Part shown: in pieces, positions 26,349 through 35,674 of the stretch
Position numbering within the stretch: position 1 is the stretch's first letter
Layout of the letters: each line of letters begins with the position of its first letter
From: JACOMS01 sp964352785
GTDB lineage: Bacteria; Pseudomonadota; Alphaproteobacteria; Caulobacterales; Maricaulaceae
Assembly: GCA_964352785.1 (NCBI GenBank)
Contig: CAYGTI010000005.1
Location: 95,432 to 159,431 of the forward strand
Direction: 5' to 3'
DNA: 64,000 nt
The notes under the pieces: generated by a model
What the model was told of the DNA's origin: nothing
Seen by the model: only the letters and a program-made list of their open reading frames with translations
The model's database searches: none
Translations under genes and position numbers: made by a program

Positions 26349-26960
26349 TCAAGGCTGCTTTGCCGCAAAAAACAAAAGGCAGACAAGCCGCGCCATTTCG
26401 GGCGTGCGTCCAAACGCCGGGCCGGAATTGTGAAACATCCACGGACTAAACAGGATTAAGCGGTTAAAGCGCATAGGTGCCCGCATGGTGCGTTCCCACT
26501 TACTAATGTGCATCGTGTCTTTATTGACAACATCTTCGACAAGATTATTCACGTCTTTGTAGCCGCTGAGCATTAGCTGCGTTTCCGTATCAGGCACTCG
26601 CTCCAGCCCGGTGCGCCTGTGACGGAAAAAGTCCGTCCCCCCACGGCAATGCTCTGGCAGGCTTAGATATAAGATGCCGGAATAAAAACACGGATCAATA
26701 TGTACACCACTGCGGCCTTTATCGCCGGACAGGGTTACGCGGCAATGCCCGTGCATCGTCCCAGACGCGGGCTTAACGGATTTACCGATAATGCGCGAAA
26801 CCGTTGCATCAAGAGTGTCTGTCGGCAAGGGCTTTGTCGACATAAGGCCCGGATAATTTCCGTTTTTGAAAGCGGGGTCATAATTAAGCCCTAAAGCCTG
26901 CTGGCGCACCTCATGGGGGTTCGCCAAAAAATCATCAATAATAAGAAAATTGGGCAGCAT
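26349..26960 (-). CDS. DUF6445-type putative 2-oxoglutarate/iron-dependent oxygenase
   Basis: A 203-residue protein beginning LPNFLIIDDFLANPHEVRQQAL. The HID pair in SGVHIDPCFYSGILYLSLP, followed by GGTDFFRH and much later RLILFSPWMFHNSG and an FGRTPEMARL arginine, reproduces the H-x-D...H...R facial triad and 2-oxoglutarate arginine of the double-stranded beta-helix oxygenases. Family assignment (DUF6445) is from memory of the motif pattern, and catalytic activity is inference. Divergent from miaB, and no partner gene suggests a substrate. Confidence 0.72.
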   Translation of the reverse strand: MLPNFLIIDDFLANPHEVRQQALGLNYDPAFKNGNYPGLMSTKPLPTDTLDATVSRIIGKSVKPASGTMHGHCRVTLSGDKGRSGVHIDPCFYSGILYLSLPEHCRGGTDFFRHRRTGLERVPDTETQLMLSGYKDVNNLVEDVVNKDTMHISKWERTMRAPMRFNRLILFSPWMFHNSGPAFGRTPEMARLVCLLFFAAKQP

Positions 26961-27151
26961 AAAATAATCGTCGGGTTAAGGTTAAAGCAAGCACACCATA
27001 GACTTGATAAATAAAGGGCGTCTACAGACTATTTAGGGTTGGGCGTGACTTCCTGTTTTACGCAAGCCCTGAGGGGTCAAACGCGGTTTCATAGCTTGCA
27101 TAACAGATAAATTACGCCTAAACGCCGCCCGTAAATGATGGAAAGCTTATT

Positions 27152-28576
27152 ATGATCCCCCTATCACCCCGCGATAAAACCGCGCCCCGTGATATTGATG
27201 CCCCCGCTATCGTCTCCAGAGACAGCCACGCCAATATCCAAAACGCTAAAAAACTCTTCATCAAGACCTATGGGTGCCAGATGAATGTCTATGATAGCGA
27301 ACGCATGGCGGATGTTTTAGCGCCAATTGGGTATGCCGCTGTTGATACGCCGGACGAGGCTGACCTTGTTGTCTTAAATACCTGCCATATCCGCGAGAAA
27401 GCGGCTGAAAAGGTCTACTCGGAACTTGGCCGCATTCGTAAAATGAAAGAGGCTAAAGGCGGCGACATGACAGTTGCGGTTGCCGGCTGCGTCGCTCAGG
27501 CAGAGGGCGAAGAAATTATGCGCCGCGCGCCCGTGGTCGATATGGTACTGGGCCCGCAAACCTATCACAAACTCCCCGAAATGATCGCCCGCGTCACGCG
27601 CCAACAAGGCGGTGTTTTGGAAACGGATTTCGACACGCTGGAAAAATTTGATGAGCTCCCTATAACGCGCAACCCAAAAGGGTTTTCGTCCTTCCTGACA
27701 ATCCAAGAAGGCTGCGACAAGTTTTGTACCTTTTGCGTTGTGCCCTACACACGCGGTGCAGAAGTCTCCCGGCCTGTCTCGCAAATCATTGGCGAAGCCC
27801 GCTCGCTTGCCAGCAAAGGCGTGCGCGAAATTACGCTGATTGGTCAAAACGTTAATGCTTATGCCGCCGAGGGGCCCGATGGTTCCCTTTGGGGACTTGG
27901 CGCGCTAATCCGTCATGTCGCCCTGATTGGCGGCATTGACCGCATTCGGTTCACCACATCGCACCCGCGCGATATGGATGATGATTTAATAGAGACGCTC
28001 GGTAAAGAACCCAAATTGATGCCTTATCTGCACTTACCTATTCAAGCCGGGTCAGACAAAGTTCTCCGGGCTATGAACCGCGGCCACACCTATGAACATT
28101 ATAAAAACTTGATAGCCCGCATCCGCTCGGCACGCCCTGACATTGCTTTGTCCGGTGATTTTATTGTCGGGTTCCCCGGCGAGACCGAGGCTGACTTTGA
28201 GCAAACAATGGCTTGCGTGCAAGAGATTGGTTATGGAAGCTCATTTAGTTTCAAATACTCTATTCGCCCGGGAACGCCCGGCGCGTCCATGCCGCGCCAA
28301 GTCCCGGAGGACGTTAAATCTGAGCGCCTGAAACGCTTGCAAGACCTTCTATACACTCAGCAGCAGGCCTTTAATGAAAGCTTGGTGGGGCGAACACTAG
28401 ATGTGCTGGTCGAAGGTACAGGCCGCGAAGACGGGCAATTATTTGGACGTAGCCCGTATTTGCAAGGGACACACTTTGACGGAAGCGAGAGCCTGATTGG
28501 CCAAATTGTTCCTGTGTTAATTACCGGAGCTGGTAAAAACTCACTCACTGGAAACTTGGCCGGAGACAAAATTTGA
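27152..28576 (+). CDS. miaB: tRNA-2-methylthio-N6-dimethylallyladenosine synthase
   Basis: A 474-residue methylthiotransferase. The N-terminal UPF0004 domain contributes three cysteines (C42 in TYGCQMN, then NTCHIR and AGCVAQ). The radical-SAM core has C188-x3-C192-x2-C195 (GCDKFCTFC). The C-terminal TRAM domain includes VLVEGTGREDGQLFGRSPY. It methylthiolates i6A37 of tRNAs. A 25-residue N-terminal extension precedes the conserved start region. It leads the miaB-phoH-ybeY-corC-lnt run typical of alphaproteobacteria and overlaps phoH by 4 bases. Confidence 0.97.
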   Translation: MIPLSPRDKTAPRDIDAPAIVSRDSHANIQNAKKLFIKTYGCQMNVYDSERMADVLAPIGYAAVDTPDEADLVVLNTCHIREKAAEKVYSELGRIRKMKEAKGGDMTVAVAGCVAQAEGEEIMRRAPVVDMVLGPQTYHKLPEMIARVTRQQGGVLETDFDTLEKFDELPITRNPKGFSSFLTIQEGCDKFCTFCVVPYTRGAEVSRPVSQIIGEARSLASKGVREITLIGQNVNAYAAEGPDGSLWGLGALIRHVALIGGIDRIRFTTSHPRDMDDDLIETLGKEPKLMPYLHLPIQAGSDKVLRAMNRGHTYEHYKNLIARIRSARPDIALSGDFIVGFPGETEADFEQTMACVQEIGYGSSFSFKYSIRPGTPGASMPRQVPEDVKSERLKRLQDLLYTQQQAFNESLVGRTLDVLVEGTGREDGQLFGRSPYLQGTHFDGSESLIGQIVPVLITGAGKNSLTGNLAGDKI

Positions 28577-29553
28577 GTAAACAAACAGATATCTTAGAGT
28601 TTGATGATGGTGATCTTGTGCGCCGCCTGTGCGGGCCCGGGCACGCCAACCTTGCCCTTATCGAAGAGGCCTTTGATGTTTATGTCGAAGCGCCAGGCTC
28701 AAGCGTGCATATTAACGGCGACGCCCCGTCGCGCGCACGCGCGGGCGAGATCGTGCGCGAAATTTATCAACGCCTGGAGCGCGGTTGGCCTTGCGGCACG
28801 GGCGATGTAAGGGCATTGATCAAGGCTGTTGGCAAAGGCAAGGTCAAGGCAGCCTCTGTGGACGCCATCATTCCGTTTCCGCGCCGCGCGCCGATCGTGC
28901 CTAAAACACCACGCCAAGAAGAATTTATCCGCATGCTGCAAGACGCCACAATCAGCTTTGGCATTGGCCCTGCGGGAACCGGCAAGACGTTTCTCGCAAC
29001 AGCTTACGGCGCGTCGCTTTTGGCGCGCGGCGAAGTTGCCAAATTTATGGCCTGCCGCCCCGCCGTTGAAGCCGGCGAACGCCTCGGATTTCTGCCCGGC
29101 GACTTTAACGAAAAGGTTGATCCCTACATGCAGCCGATCTGGGATGCGCTCAATATGGTTTTGGGCCGCGACGAGGTCGAGCGCCGCCGCGGTTCCGGCG
29201 AGATCGAAGTTGTCCCGTTGGCCTTTATGCGCGGGCGTACCTTATCAGACGCATTTGTGATTATTGATGAGGCGCAAAACGCGACGATCCCACAAATGAA
29301 AATGGTTTTAACACGCCTCGGCGAGCGCGCAAAATATGCCGTGACAGGCGACGTGACACAATCAGATTTGCCGCGCGGAACAACGTCGGGTCTCTCGCAC
29401 GCACTCTCTATTTTGCAGAATATTAAAGGCATCCAAACCTGCGAATTTACAGCCAGTGATGTTGTGCGGCATCCGCTTGTGGGTAAAATTATCAATGCCT
29501 ATGAAAAAGACTCAAGCCAAGTAGATATGGGGCACCCTACGCGGCGCTCATGA
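28573..29553 (+). CDS. phoH: PhoH-like ATPase (YbeZ)
   Basis: A 326-residue PhoH/YbeZ protein. The N-terminal KH-like region precedes Walker A GPAGTGKT, then ACRPAVEAGERLGFLPGD, the Walker B-like VIIDEAQNAT, and TGDVTQSDLPRG. It is an ATPase partnered with YbeY in rRNA processing and ribosome quality control. The start is TTG, overlapping the miaB TGA (TTGA), and the stop overlaps ybeY by 4 bases. Confidence 0.95.
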   Translation: MSKQTDILEFDDGDLVRRLCGPGHANLALIEEAFDVYVEAPGSSVHINGDAPSRARAGEIVREIYQRLERGWPCGTGDVRALIKAVGKGKVKAASVDAIIPFPRRAPIVPKTPRQEEFIRMLQDATISFGIGPAGTGKTFLATAYGASLLARGEVAKFMACRPAVEAGERLGFLPGDFNEKVDPYMQPIWDALNMVLGRDEVERRRGSGEIEVVPLAFMRGRTLSDAFVIIDEAQNATIPQMKMVLTRLGERAKYAVTGDVTQSDLPRGTTSGLSHALSILQNIKGIQTCEFTASDVVRHPLVGKIINAYEKDSSQVDMGHPTRRS

Positions 29554-30023
29554 CACACACGAAAATCTCCATAGATGTCATGATCAAAGATCCGTTATGG
29601 TCTGAAGCGCTCCCACAAGCTGGCGATTTTTGTCGGTCTGTCATCGAAGCGGCCCTGCAGTCCTCGACTTTTAAACATCACGGAGAGCTTAGTATTGCGC
29701 TAATTGATGATACAAACATGCAAATGCTAAATCGTAATTACCGGAGTAAGGACGCGCCAACAAATGTCTTATCTTTCCCAGATCATGGCCCCGCGCCTGT
29801 GTTGGGCGACATTGTTATTGCCCGTGAAACCGTAATGACCGAAGCCCAAGCAGCAAATATTTCAATGCGCGATCATTTAGCCCATATGCTTGTTCATGGA
29901 TTTTTACATCTTCAAGGCTATGATCACATGAATGATTCTGATGCCGCAGAAATGGAAGCTCTGGAGGCTGAAAGCCTCGCCGTATTGAATATTGACAATC
30001 CTTATAAATTAACGAACCTTTGA
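29550..30023 (+). CDS. ybeY: Endoribonuclease / rRNA maturation factor YbeY
   Basis: A 157-residue YbeY. The zinc-binding motif MLVHGFLHLQGYDH gives the three-histidine H-x3-H-x5-H site. LNRNYRSKDAPTNVLSFP is the conserved substrate-side strand. It acts in 16S rRNA 3'-end maturation and 70S quality control. The flanking phoH and corC genes form the usual conserved set; corC begins 4 bases later. Confidence 0.96.
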   Translation: MTHTKISIDVMIKDPLWSEALPQAGDFCRSVIEAALQSSTFKHHGELSIALIDDTNMQMLNRNYRSKDAPTNVLSFPDHGPAPVLGDIVIARETVMTEAQAANISMRDHLAHMLVHGFLHLQGYDHMNDSDAAEMEALEAESLAVLNIDNPYKLTNL

Positions 30024-30027
30024 ACAC

Positions 30028-30906
30028 ATGACCGAGACGCCAACATCCACGACTCCCCACGGAAAAAAATGGCTGGGCCGTATGCTGCGACGCCGTGCCG
30101 CGGAGAGCAGCGATACACACAGCATGGCGGCACAAAAGCGCATGATGAGCGCCGCTGAAGACTTCCACCAACTCAGAGTACTTGACGTTATGGTGCCCCG
30201 CGCCGACATCAATGCTGTAGATACAACGATTGGCCTGCATGATTTGACCTGCGCCTTCAGGGAGGCCGCCCACTCGCGGTTGCCTGTGTTTCAGGACACG
30301 CTCGATAACCCCCTCGGCATGGTGCACATCAAAGATGTCCTCACTTATCTGATGCTCGACGCCAAAGGGCGCAACGGAAAAACCTATCCGGCTAAGAAAA
30401 TTATCCAATATATCCGCCGTCCCGTTTTGTTCGTCCCGCCCTCTATGCTCGCTCAGGATCTACTGCGGCGTATGCAAGCCCGGCGTATCCATATGGCCAT
30501 CGTTGTAGATGAGTATGGCGGCACAGACGGTATTGTCACTCTTGAAGACCTTGTTGAGCCGATTGTCGGTGACATCGAAGATGAGCATGATGATGCGGAG
30601 CCCCAAATCATGCGCGTGGCTGGGTCAGGCGCTAAAACCTTATGGGAAGCCGACGCGAGAGTGGCGATTGATGATTTTGAACAAGCGTTTGGTCGGGATT
30701 TCGCCACACCAGACGAAGAAGACGGCGTTGATACGCTCGGCGGATTAGTCTTTACACTGGCCGGACGCGTACCGGAACGCGGCGAAATTATTCACCACCC
30801 TGACGGGATTGAATTTGAAGTGATTGATGCGGACCCCCGCCGGGTTAAAAGATTACGCATTCGCGCAAAACCGGAAAAATCACATAAGCCGCAGGCCGCT
30901 GAATGA
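30028..30906 (+). CDS. corC: CBS-pair CorC/TlyC-type protein (YbeX)
   Basis: A 292-residue cytosolic protein. A CBS pair (about 50-180; VMVPRADINAVD, HSRLPVF, HIKDVLTYL, MAIVVDEYGGTDGIVTLEDLVEPIVGDIEDE) is followed by a CorC/HlyC domain (about 195-280). YbeX-type proteins lack the membrane DUF21 domain, bind adenosine nucleotides, and are tied to magnesium/cobalt homeostasis and ribosome metabolism. Its 3' end overlaps lnt by 4 bases. Confidence 0.93.
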   Translation: MTETPTSTTPHGKKWLGRMLRRRAAESSDTHSMAAQKRMMSAAEDFHQLRVLDVMVPRADINAVDTTIGLHDLTCAFREAAHSRLPVFQDTLDNPLGMVHIKDVLTYLMLDAKGRNGKTYPAKKIIQYIRRPVLFVPPSMLAQDLLRRMQARRIHMAIVVDEYGGTDGIVTLEDLVEPIVGDIEDEHDDAEPQIMRVAGSGAKTLWEADARVAIDDFEQAFGRDFATPDEEDGVDTLGGLVFTLAGRVPERGEIIHHPDGIEFEVIDADPRRVKRLRIRAKPEKSHKPQAAE

Positions 30907-32510
30907 GCCTTGTGGTCCGTCTGCGCTCAGCCGGCGGCTGGCGCGGCAGAGGCCTTGATATCGCACTTGGCGGCCTCGCCGTTTTAGGACACGCCCCGTT
31001 TCATCTTTGGCCACTTGCAATTTTATGCTGGGCATTTTTAATGCTCCGGCTGGATGCAGCACGGTCAGACCAACCACTTACCCCCAAAATCGGTTTTGGA
31101 CGGGGGTTCTGGTTTGGGCTGGGTTATTTCCTTTTTGGTACATTTTGGATTGGCTCTGCTTTTATTGTCAGGGGCCCGGAGTTTATTCCGGCTATGCCGC
31201 CAATGATCTTGGGTCTCGCCGCCTTGCTAGCATTCTTTTGGGGGGCGGCCGGATATATCTACGTCCGCTTTTTTGGCGATGGTAACGCTCGCTGGATCGG
31301 GCTTGCCTGTTTATTACTGCTGGCTGAAGCGGCGCGCGGACATGCTTTTGGCGGACTGCCCTGGAACCTGCCGGGATATGTGATAGAGAGCGGCGGAGCC
31401 ATTTCCCAAATTGCCGCCTATGTCGGCATTTACGGCCTCTCTTTTATTGTACTTCTTTTGAGCGCCGGGATCGCTCGGGTTTTATCAGGTAGTCGTTATT
31501 ATGTGACGGGCGGTCTGTGTTTAGTCCTTATTGCATGCCTCTATGCCTTTGGGTCCTATCGCCTCTCCAGCGCAGACATTTCTTATGTCGACGGCGTTAA
31601 AATACGAATTGTACAGGTTCCGTTCTCTCAAAAAGATAAATTTGATGCTGATAAATCCATCGGTATCGTCAACGAATTTATCCGAACCAGTCTGGAACCG
31701 GGCCTCGATGATATCACCCATATTATATGGCCCGAAGGCGCTGTTGTCGGGATGGCTCTGGAGAACCGCCCTTTGCTCGACGCGATGGGGCGCTCGCTCG
31801 CCTACGAGACAGACACGCCGCCTTATTGGCTGCTCAATTCCCTGCGGTTTGAGCTTGAACCCGTGCTGAGCGGTCCACCGCGTGAGCTTTACTACAACAC
31901 GTCCGCTATCGTGTCCTATGACACAAACGGAACACCTGCCATTATGGGCCTGAATGACAAACGCCGTCTTGTGCCTTTCGGGGAGTTTTTTCCGGGCGGA
32001 CGATGGGTCGAGGATCTGGGCTCGAAAACGCTTTCAACCAGTCTAGCGTCCATTACGCCCGCACCCGAAAAAACCCTCGCCAGATTTCCAGGGCTGCCAA
32101 TTGTTAGTCCGCAAATTTGTTATGAGATTATCTTTCCCGGTTTAACCCCGCGCCCCAAAACAGGCTCACGCGCCGCGTGGATATTGAACCAGTCCAATGA
32201 TGCGTGGTATGGACGCTCCGTTGGTCCCGCACAGCATGCCAATATTGCCGCTTACCGTGCGCTCGAAGAAGGCCTTCCTGTTGTGCGCTCAGCGTCCAAC
32301 GGTGTTTCGGGTCTAATCGATCCTTACGGACGTTATCTAAAGCACCTCAATGCAGCGGATAAGGGCGTTGTCGATATTCGGCTACCTAAGCCTCTCAAAG
32401 CCTCCACACTAACGCGTCATCACAATCTGGTTCTGTTCTTGATCGTTTTGTTTATAACCGTTATCTCTTATATCATAAGTCGCCGTATGACACGCGCGGA
32501 CAAATTATAA
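30903..32510 (+). CDS. lnt: Apolipoprotein N-acyltransferase
   Basis: A 535-residue inner-membrane enzyme. Several N-terminal helices are followed by a periplasmic carbon-nitrogen hydrolase domain and a last C-terminal helix (LVLFLIVLFITVISYII). The catalytic triad is visible as E278 (IWPEGA), K353 (NDKRRLVPFGEFFP) and C406 (PQICYEI). It adds the third acyl chain to lipoproteins. Several lipoprotein signals appear in this window that it would mature (46358-47692 and 49036-49962). Coupled to corC by a 4-base overlap. Confidence 0.95.
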   Translation: MSLVVRLRSAGGWRGRGLDIALGGLAVLGHAPFHLWPLAILCWAFLMLRLDAARSDQPLTPKIGFGRGFWFGLGYFLFGTFWIGSAFIVRGPEFIPAMPPMILGLAALLAFFWGAAGYIYVRFFGDGNARWIGLACLLLLAEAARGHAFGGLPWNLPGYVIESGGAISQIAAYVGIYGLSFIVLLLSAGIARVLSGSRYYVTGGLCLVLIACLYAFGSYRLSSADISYVDGVKIRIVQVPFSQKDKFDADKSIGIVNEFIRTSLEPGLDDITHIIWPEGAVVGMALENRPLLDAMGRSLAYETDTPPYWLLNSLRFELEPVLSGPPRELYYNTSAIVSYDTNGTPAIMGLNDKRRLVPFGEFFPGGRWVEDLGSKTLSTSLASITPAPEKTLARFPGLPIVSPQICYEIIFPGLTPRPKTGSRAAWILNQSNDAWYGRSVGPAQHANIAAYRALEEGLPVVRSASNGVSGLIDPYGRYLKHLNAADKGVVDIRLPKPLKASTLTRHHNLVLFLIVLFITVISYIISRRMTRADKL

Positions 32511-32560
32511 ACCACAGAAAGCCTTGGCGAGAGGATAGCCTCGGCCTAGAAAGAACGACC

Positions 32561-32995
32561 ATGTCATCCATGCACGCTCCGAGGTCTGCTAACCCTGTCG
32601 ATACTCACGTCGGAGAGCGCATCCGCTCGCAGCGCAAGGCCCTGCATCTCAGTCAGGAAAAACTGGGAAACGAGCTTGGCGTGACCTTTCAGCAAGTACA
32701 AAAATATGAGCGCGGCGCGAACCGCGTCGGGGCCAGCCGCCTGTGGCGTCTATCCAAAGTCATGGACGTTCCGGTAAGTTTTTTCTTTGAAGGGCTGGAC
32801 GGGGTCGTCCATTCGCATAGCGTTGCCGAAGATGAACAGCCCCCAATTGTTTATGACTTTATCAAAAGTCCTGAAGGCCTAGAGCTCGCCAAGACGGTTG
32901 CCCGCATTAAAAACCCGGCGATCCGCAAACAAATTCTTGATTTAGCGAAATCACTTGCCGATCACCAAGCCCCAAATGATCACGATCACTCATAG
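32561..32995 (+). CDS. XRE-family helix-turn-helix regulator
   Basis: A 144-residue protein. A Cro/CI-type HTH (about 18-75; VGERIRSQRKALHLSQEKLGNELGVTFQQVQKYERGANRVG) is followed by a short helical tail. The HTH is nearly invariant across alphaproteobacteria, where it is usually found beside lnt and metK. Here trmB follows directly (1-base overlap) and metK is missing from the interval. Target genes are unknown. Confidence 0.92.
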   Translation: MSSMHAPRSANPVDTHVGERIRSQRKALHLSQEKLGNELGVTFQQVQKYERGANRVGASRLWRLSKVMDVPVSFFFEGLDGVVHSHSVAEDEQPPIVYDFIKSPEGLELAKTVARIKNPAIRKQILDLAKSLADHQAPNDHDHS

Positions 32996-33681
32996 TGCCT
33001 GAACAAAACTTCCCGCCAAACACACCCGGACGCCCGCGCCTGTATGGACGGGCAAAAGGACGGCCTTTGCGCGCCGTTCAGCAGGGCCTGATGGATAACC
33101 TTTACCCCAAAATTGAAATCACAGACGACACGCTGGCGGGCTTATCCGGATTTTCAAAAATTTGGCTGGAGATTGGATTTGGCGGATCAGAGCACCTAAT
33201 TTGGCAGGCCCGGCATAATCCAGACACTGCTTTACTTGGCGCTGAACCCTTTCTAAACGGCGTCGCCAAGGCCGTGGCCGGTGTTGATGAACATCTTTTA
33301 CCCAATGTGCGGCTCTATCAAGGTGACGCCCGTAACGTTATTGATACAATGCCTGACGCCGCGCTGGAGTGTGTGTTTGTTCTTTTTCCCGATCCGTGGC
33401 CCAAGAGTAAACATAATAAACGGCGCATAATTACGCCGGAGTTTTTAGGTGATGTTCACCGCATTTTAAAACCCGGCGGACGGTTTCGGTTTGCCAGTGA
33501 TATTATTGATTATGTGGACTGGACGCTGACGCGGATAAAAGTCCATGGCGGGTTTTCGTGGCCCGCAAAAACGTTGACGGATTGGCGGGAGCGGCCCGAT
33601 GATTGGCCGGGCACGCGCTATGAAGCCAAAGCCATACGCGAAGGACGCACCTGTCACTATTTCGAATTTATCAGAGACTAA
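32995..33681 (+). CDS. trmB: tRNA (guanine-N7-)-methyltransferase
   Basis: A 228-residue TrmB. The SAM site is LEIGFGGSEHL, then VFVLFPDPWPKSKHNKRRI, the signature of the family, and at the C-terminus GTRYEAKAIREGRTCHYFEF. It forms m7G46 in tRNA. The start is GTG at 32995, sharing its first base with the last base of the regulator's TAG. It is convergent with an SDR gene about 40 bases away; no terminator is evident there. Confidence 0.96.
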   Translation: MPEQNFPPNTPGRPRLYGRAKGRPLRAVQQGLMDNLYPKIEITDDTLAGLSGFSKIWLEIGFGGSEHLIWQARHNPDTALLGAEPFLNGVAKAVAGVDEHLLPNVRLYQGDARNVIDTMPDAALECVFVLFPDPWPKSKHNKRRIITPEFLGDVHRILKPGGRFRFASDIIDYVDWTLTRIKVHGGFSWPAKTLTDWRERPDDWPGTRYEAKAIREGRTCHYFEFIRD

Positions 33682-33721
33682 TTTGTCAAAGGCAAAACGG
33701 GTTGTCCGCCGCGTAATGCGC

Positions 33722-34558
33722 CTAAGATAAGTCTTTAAGGATTTCAAGACTAGCCGCATAATCCGCTTGAATACGGTCACGCCGCTCATCAATGGCGCTA
33801 CGGGCTTCGGCGTCATTAAACACGTAAAGCTGTTTGCGGCGCATGGCCTCGAGCACCATTGCGGCATAAAGCTCCGCGTCCATCCCATTATCCACAAGCG
33901 CTTTTGTCGCCAAATACATAGGATTACTTTTTTGCGACTCTTCAAACCCGCCAGACGGGCGTTGCGCGCCCGAGTCGGCGATATTGGATTTTACCCATGT
34001 TGGACATAAAACGCTAACATGAATGTTTTGCGGCGAAAGTTCTTGAGCAAGCGCCTCAGAGTAGCCGACAACTGCAAATTTGGTTGCATTATAAGGCCCC
34101 ATCATAGCCATGGTTCCGTGACCCGCCATTGAAGCCGTGTTTACAATATGCCCGCCTTCACCGTGCGATTGGATCAGCGGCGTAAAAACCTCAACGCCAT
34201 GCACCACGCCCATCAAATTTATATCCGTGATCCACTGCCAGTCTTCAAGGGCTGTTTTTCCAGTCGCTCCCGCCAGAGCGACTCCGGCATTATTACAAAC
34301 AATATGAACCTTGCCGAAGGCATTGACGGTCGCATCCGCTCCAGCGGCAACAGCTTTGGCATCCCGAACATCGCACAGGCATGTTTCGATATTTGCCCCT
34401 GTCTCTCTGACGGCTACCCCAGCCTTTTCAAGCGCGCTAGCATCAATATCAGCCATCATCACATTTGCGCCTTGGGCCGCAAAAGCTTTGGTCAACGCAA
34501 ACCCGATACCGGAAGCGGCGCCTGTAATAAATGCCGTCTTATTTTTAAAGTTAGTCAT
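33722..34558 (-). CDS. Short-chain dehydrogenase/reductase
   Basis: A 278-residue classical SDR. The cofactor motif is TGAASGIGFALTKA, with D-I-D after beta-2 suggesting NAD(H) preference; NNAGVALAG is present and the catalytic Y-x3-K is in YNATKFAVVGYSEAL. It is the last gene of the leftward Atu-like cluster, 94 bases after the MDR gene, and may be transcribed with it. It could act on an alcohol or hydroxyacyl intermediate of that pathway; this is inference from position. Confidence 0.88.
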   Translation of the reverse strand: MTNFKNKTAFITGAASGIGFALTKAFAAQGANVMMADIDASALEKAGVAVRETGANIETCLCDVRDAKAVAAGADATVNAFGKVHIVCNNAGVALAGATGKTALEDWQWITDINLMGVVHGVEVFTPLIQSHGEGGHIVNTASMAGHGTMAMMGPYNATKFAVVGYSEALAQELSPQNIHVSVLCPTWVKSNIADSGAQRPSGGFEESQKSNPMYLATKALVDNGMDAELYAAMVLEAMRRKQLYVFNDAEARSAIDERRDRIQADYAASLEILKDLS

Positions 34559-34652
34559 AGAGTTAGCCTGGGTTCATGGAAGGGAAAGCTTGAAACCGCT
34601 GTTTGTGATAGGATGCAGTGCAGTGTTTGATTTAAACTCTTTCAAGCCCCCA

Positions 34653-35618
34653 TCACTCCATACTCAACACAACCTTACCCATAGCGCGGCGGCCGGAAAG
34701 CTCGTCAAACGCTTTTGTAAAACCCCCTAAAGGGTAAGAGCCGCTGATGCGGGGTTTAATTTGACCTTTTTTATACATGCCGATGATTTCGCCCATATTC
34801 TGCTGATGCTCTTTGGGGCTTTTCATCGTCCATGTTCCCCAGAACACGCCTCGGATATCAATGGATTTTAGAAGCGCAAGGTTGAGCGGAATTTTAGGAA
34901 TATCACCGCCCGCAAAGCCAATGACCAAATAACGGCCATACCATTTCAAGGTCCGCATGGCAGGCTCGGCGAACTTATCCCCGACAGGGTCGTAAATAAC
35001 GTCGCATCCACCTAGCTCTTTCATCCGCGCTTTTAAATCCTCACTTGTGTAATTAATCAGCTCATCCGCGCCGTGCTGCTTGCAAACATCCAGCTTCTCT
35101 TGCGTACTCGCGGCCGCAATGACTTTTGCGCCCATAGCCTTGCCAAGCTCGACAGCCGCAAGGCCAACACCGCCTGCCGCGCCCAGCACAAGCAAGGTTT
35201 CCCCCTCTTGGAGCTGCGCGCGTTGTTTGAGAGCATAATAAGATGTGCCGTAAACCAGAGCCAATCCCGCCGCTGTCTCAAACGGCATATCTCCAATGGG
35301 CCACGTGACCATCATCGGTGAGAGCACTTCGGTGGCGAACGCGCCGTTCATCACCATTGCGGCCACACGGTCACCAACCTTTAAATGCGGGACATCGTCT
35401 GCCAGCTCGGTAATTATGCCCGCACATTCTGAGCCCGGCGTAAACGGGAATGGCGGTTTTATTTGGTATTTCCCCTCGACCATCAAAATATCAGGAAAAT
35501 TAACGCCCGCCGCCTTCACATCTATCCGTATATGACCGGGCTTCATCGCCGGAGAACCGATCTCTTCGACTTTATGTTCGGCGTAAGGTTTAAAGGCGTG
35601 AACGGTTAAGGCTTTCAT
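34653..35618 (-). CDS. Zinc-independent MDR, NADPH:quinone oxidoreductase-like
   Basis: A 321-residue medium-chain dehydrogenase/reductase lacking the structural-zinc cysteines. Typical quinone-oxidoreductase features: GVNFPDILMVEGKY near residue 42, FTPGSECAGII, GDRVAAM and the nucleotide motif LGAAGGVGLAAVELGKAMGAK. I chose the ATG at 35618, preceded by GGAGAG; the upstream ATG at 35630 lacks one. In this cluster it may reduce an enoyl-CoA or enal rather than a quinone; unproven. Confidence 0.9.
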   Translation of the reverse strand: MKALTVHAFKPYAEHKVEEIGSPAMKPGHIRIDVKAAGVNFPDILMVEGKYQIKPPFPFTPGSECAGIITELADDVPHLKVGDRVAAMVMNGAFATEVLSPMMVTWPIGDMPFETAAGLALVYGTSYYALKQRAQLQEGETLLVLGAAGGVGLAAVELGKAMGAKVIAAASTQEKLDVCKQHGADELINYTSEDLKARMKELGGCDVIYDPVGDKFAEPAMRTLKWYGRYLVIGFAGGDIPKIPLNLALLKSIDIRGVFWGTWTMKSPKEHQQNMGEIIGMYKKGQIKPRISGSYPLGGFTKAFDELSGRRAMGKVVLSME

Positions 35619-35674
35619 GAGTCTCTCCAATGCGGCAAGGCCGTGTTATACTTTAATATGTTGTGCTTTGTGTC

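Noticed and set aside
26152..26433. A 93-codon frame with a C-x-C-x2-C motif after the nitroreductase gene
   Set aside because: It runs through two strong hairpins and a terminator and into the antisense of the DUF6445 gene, with no ribosome-binding site; the cysteines arise from the hairpin sequence.
32511..32560. Possible SAM-responsive leader before the XRE gene
   Set aside because: Only a 4-bp stem with no recognisable SAM-II or SAM/SAH core.
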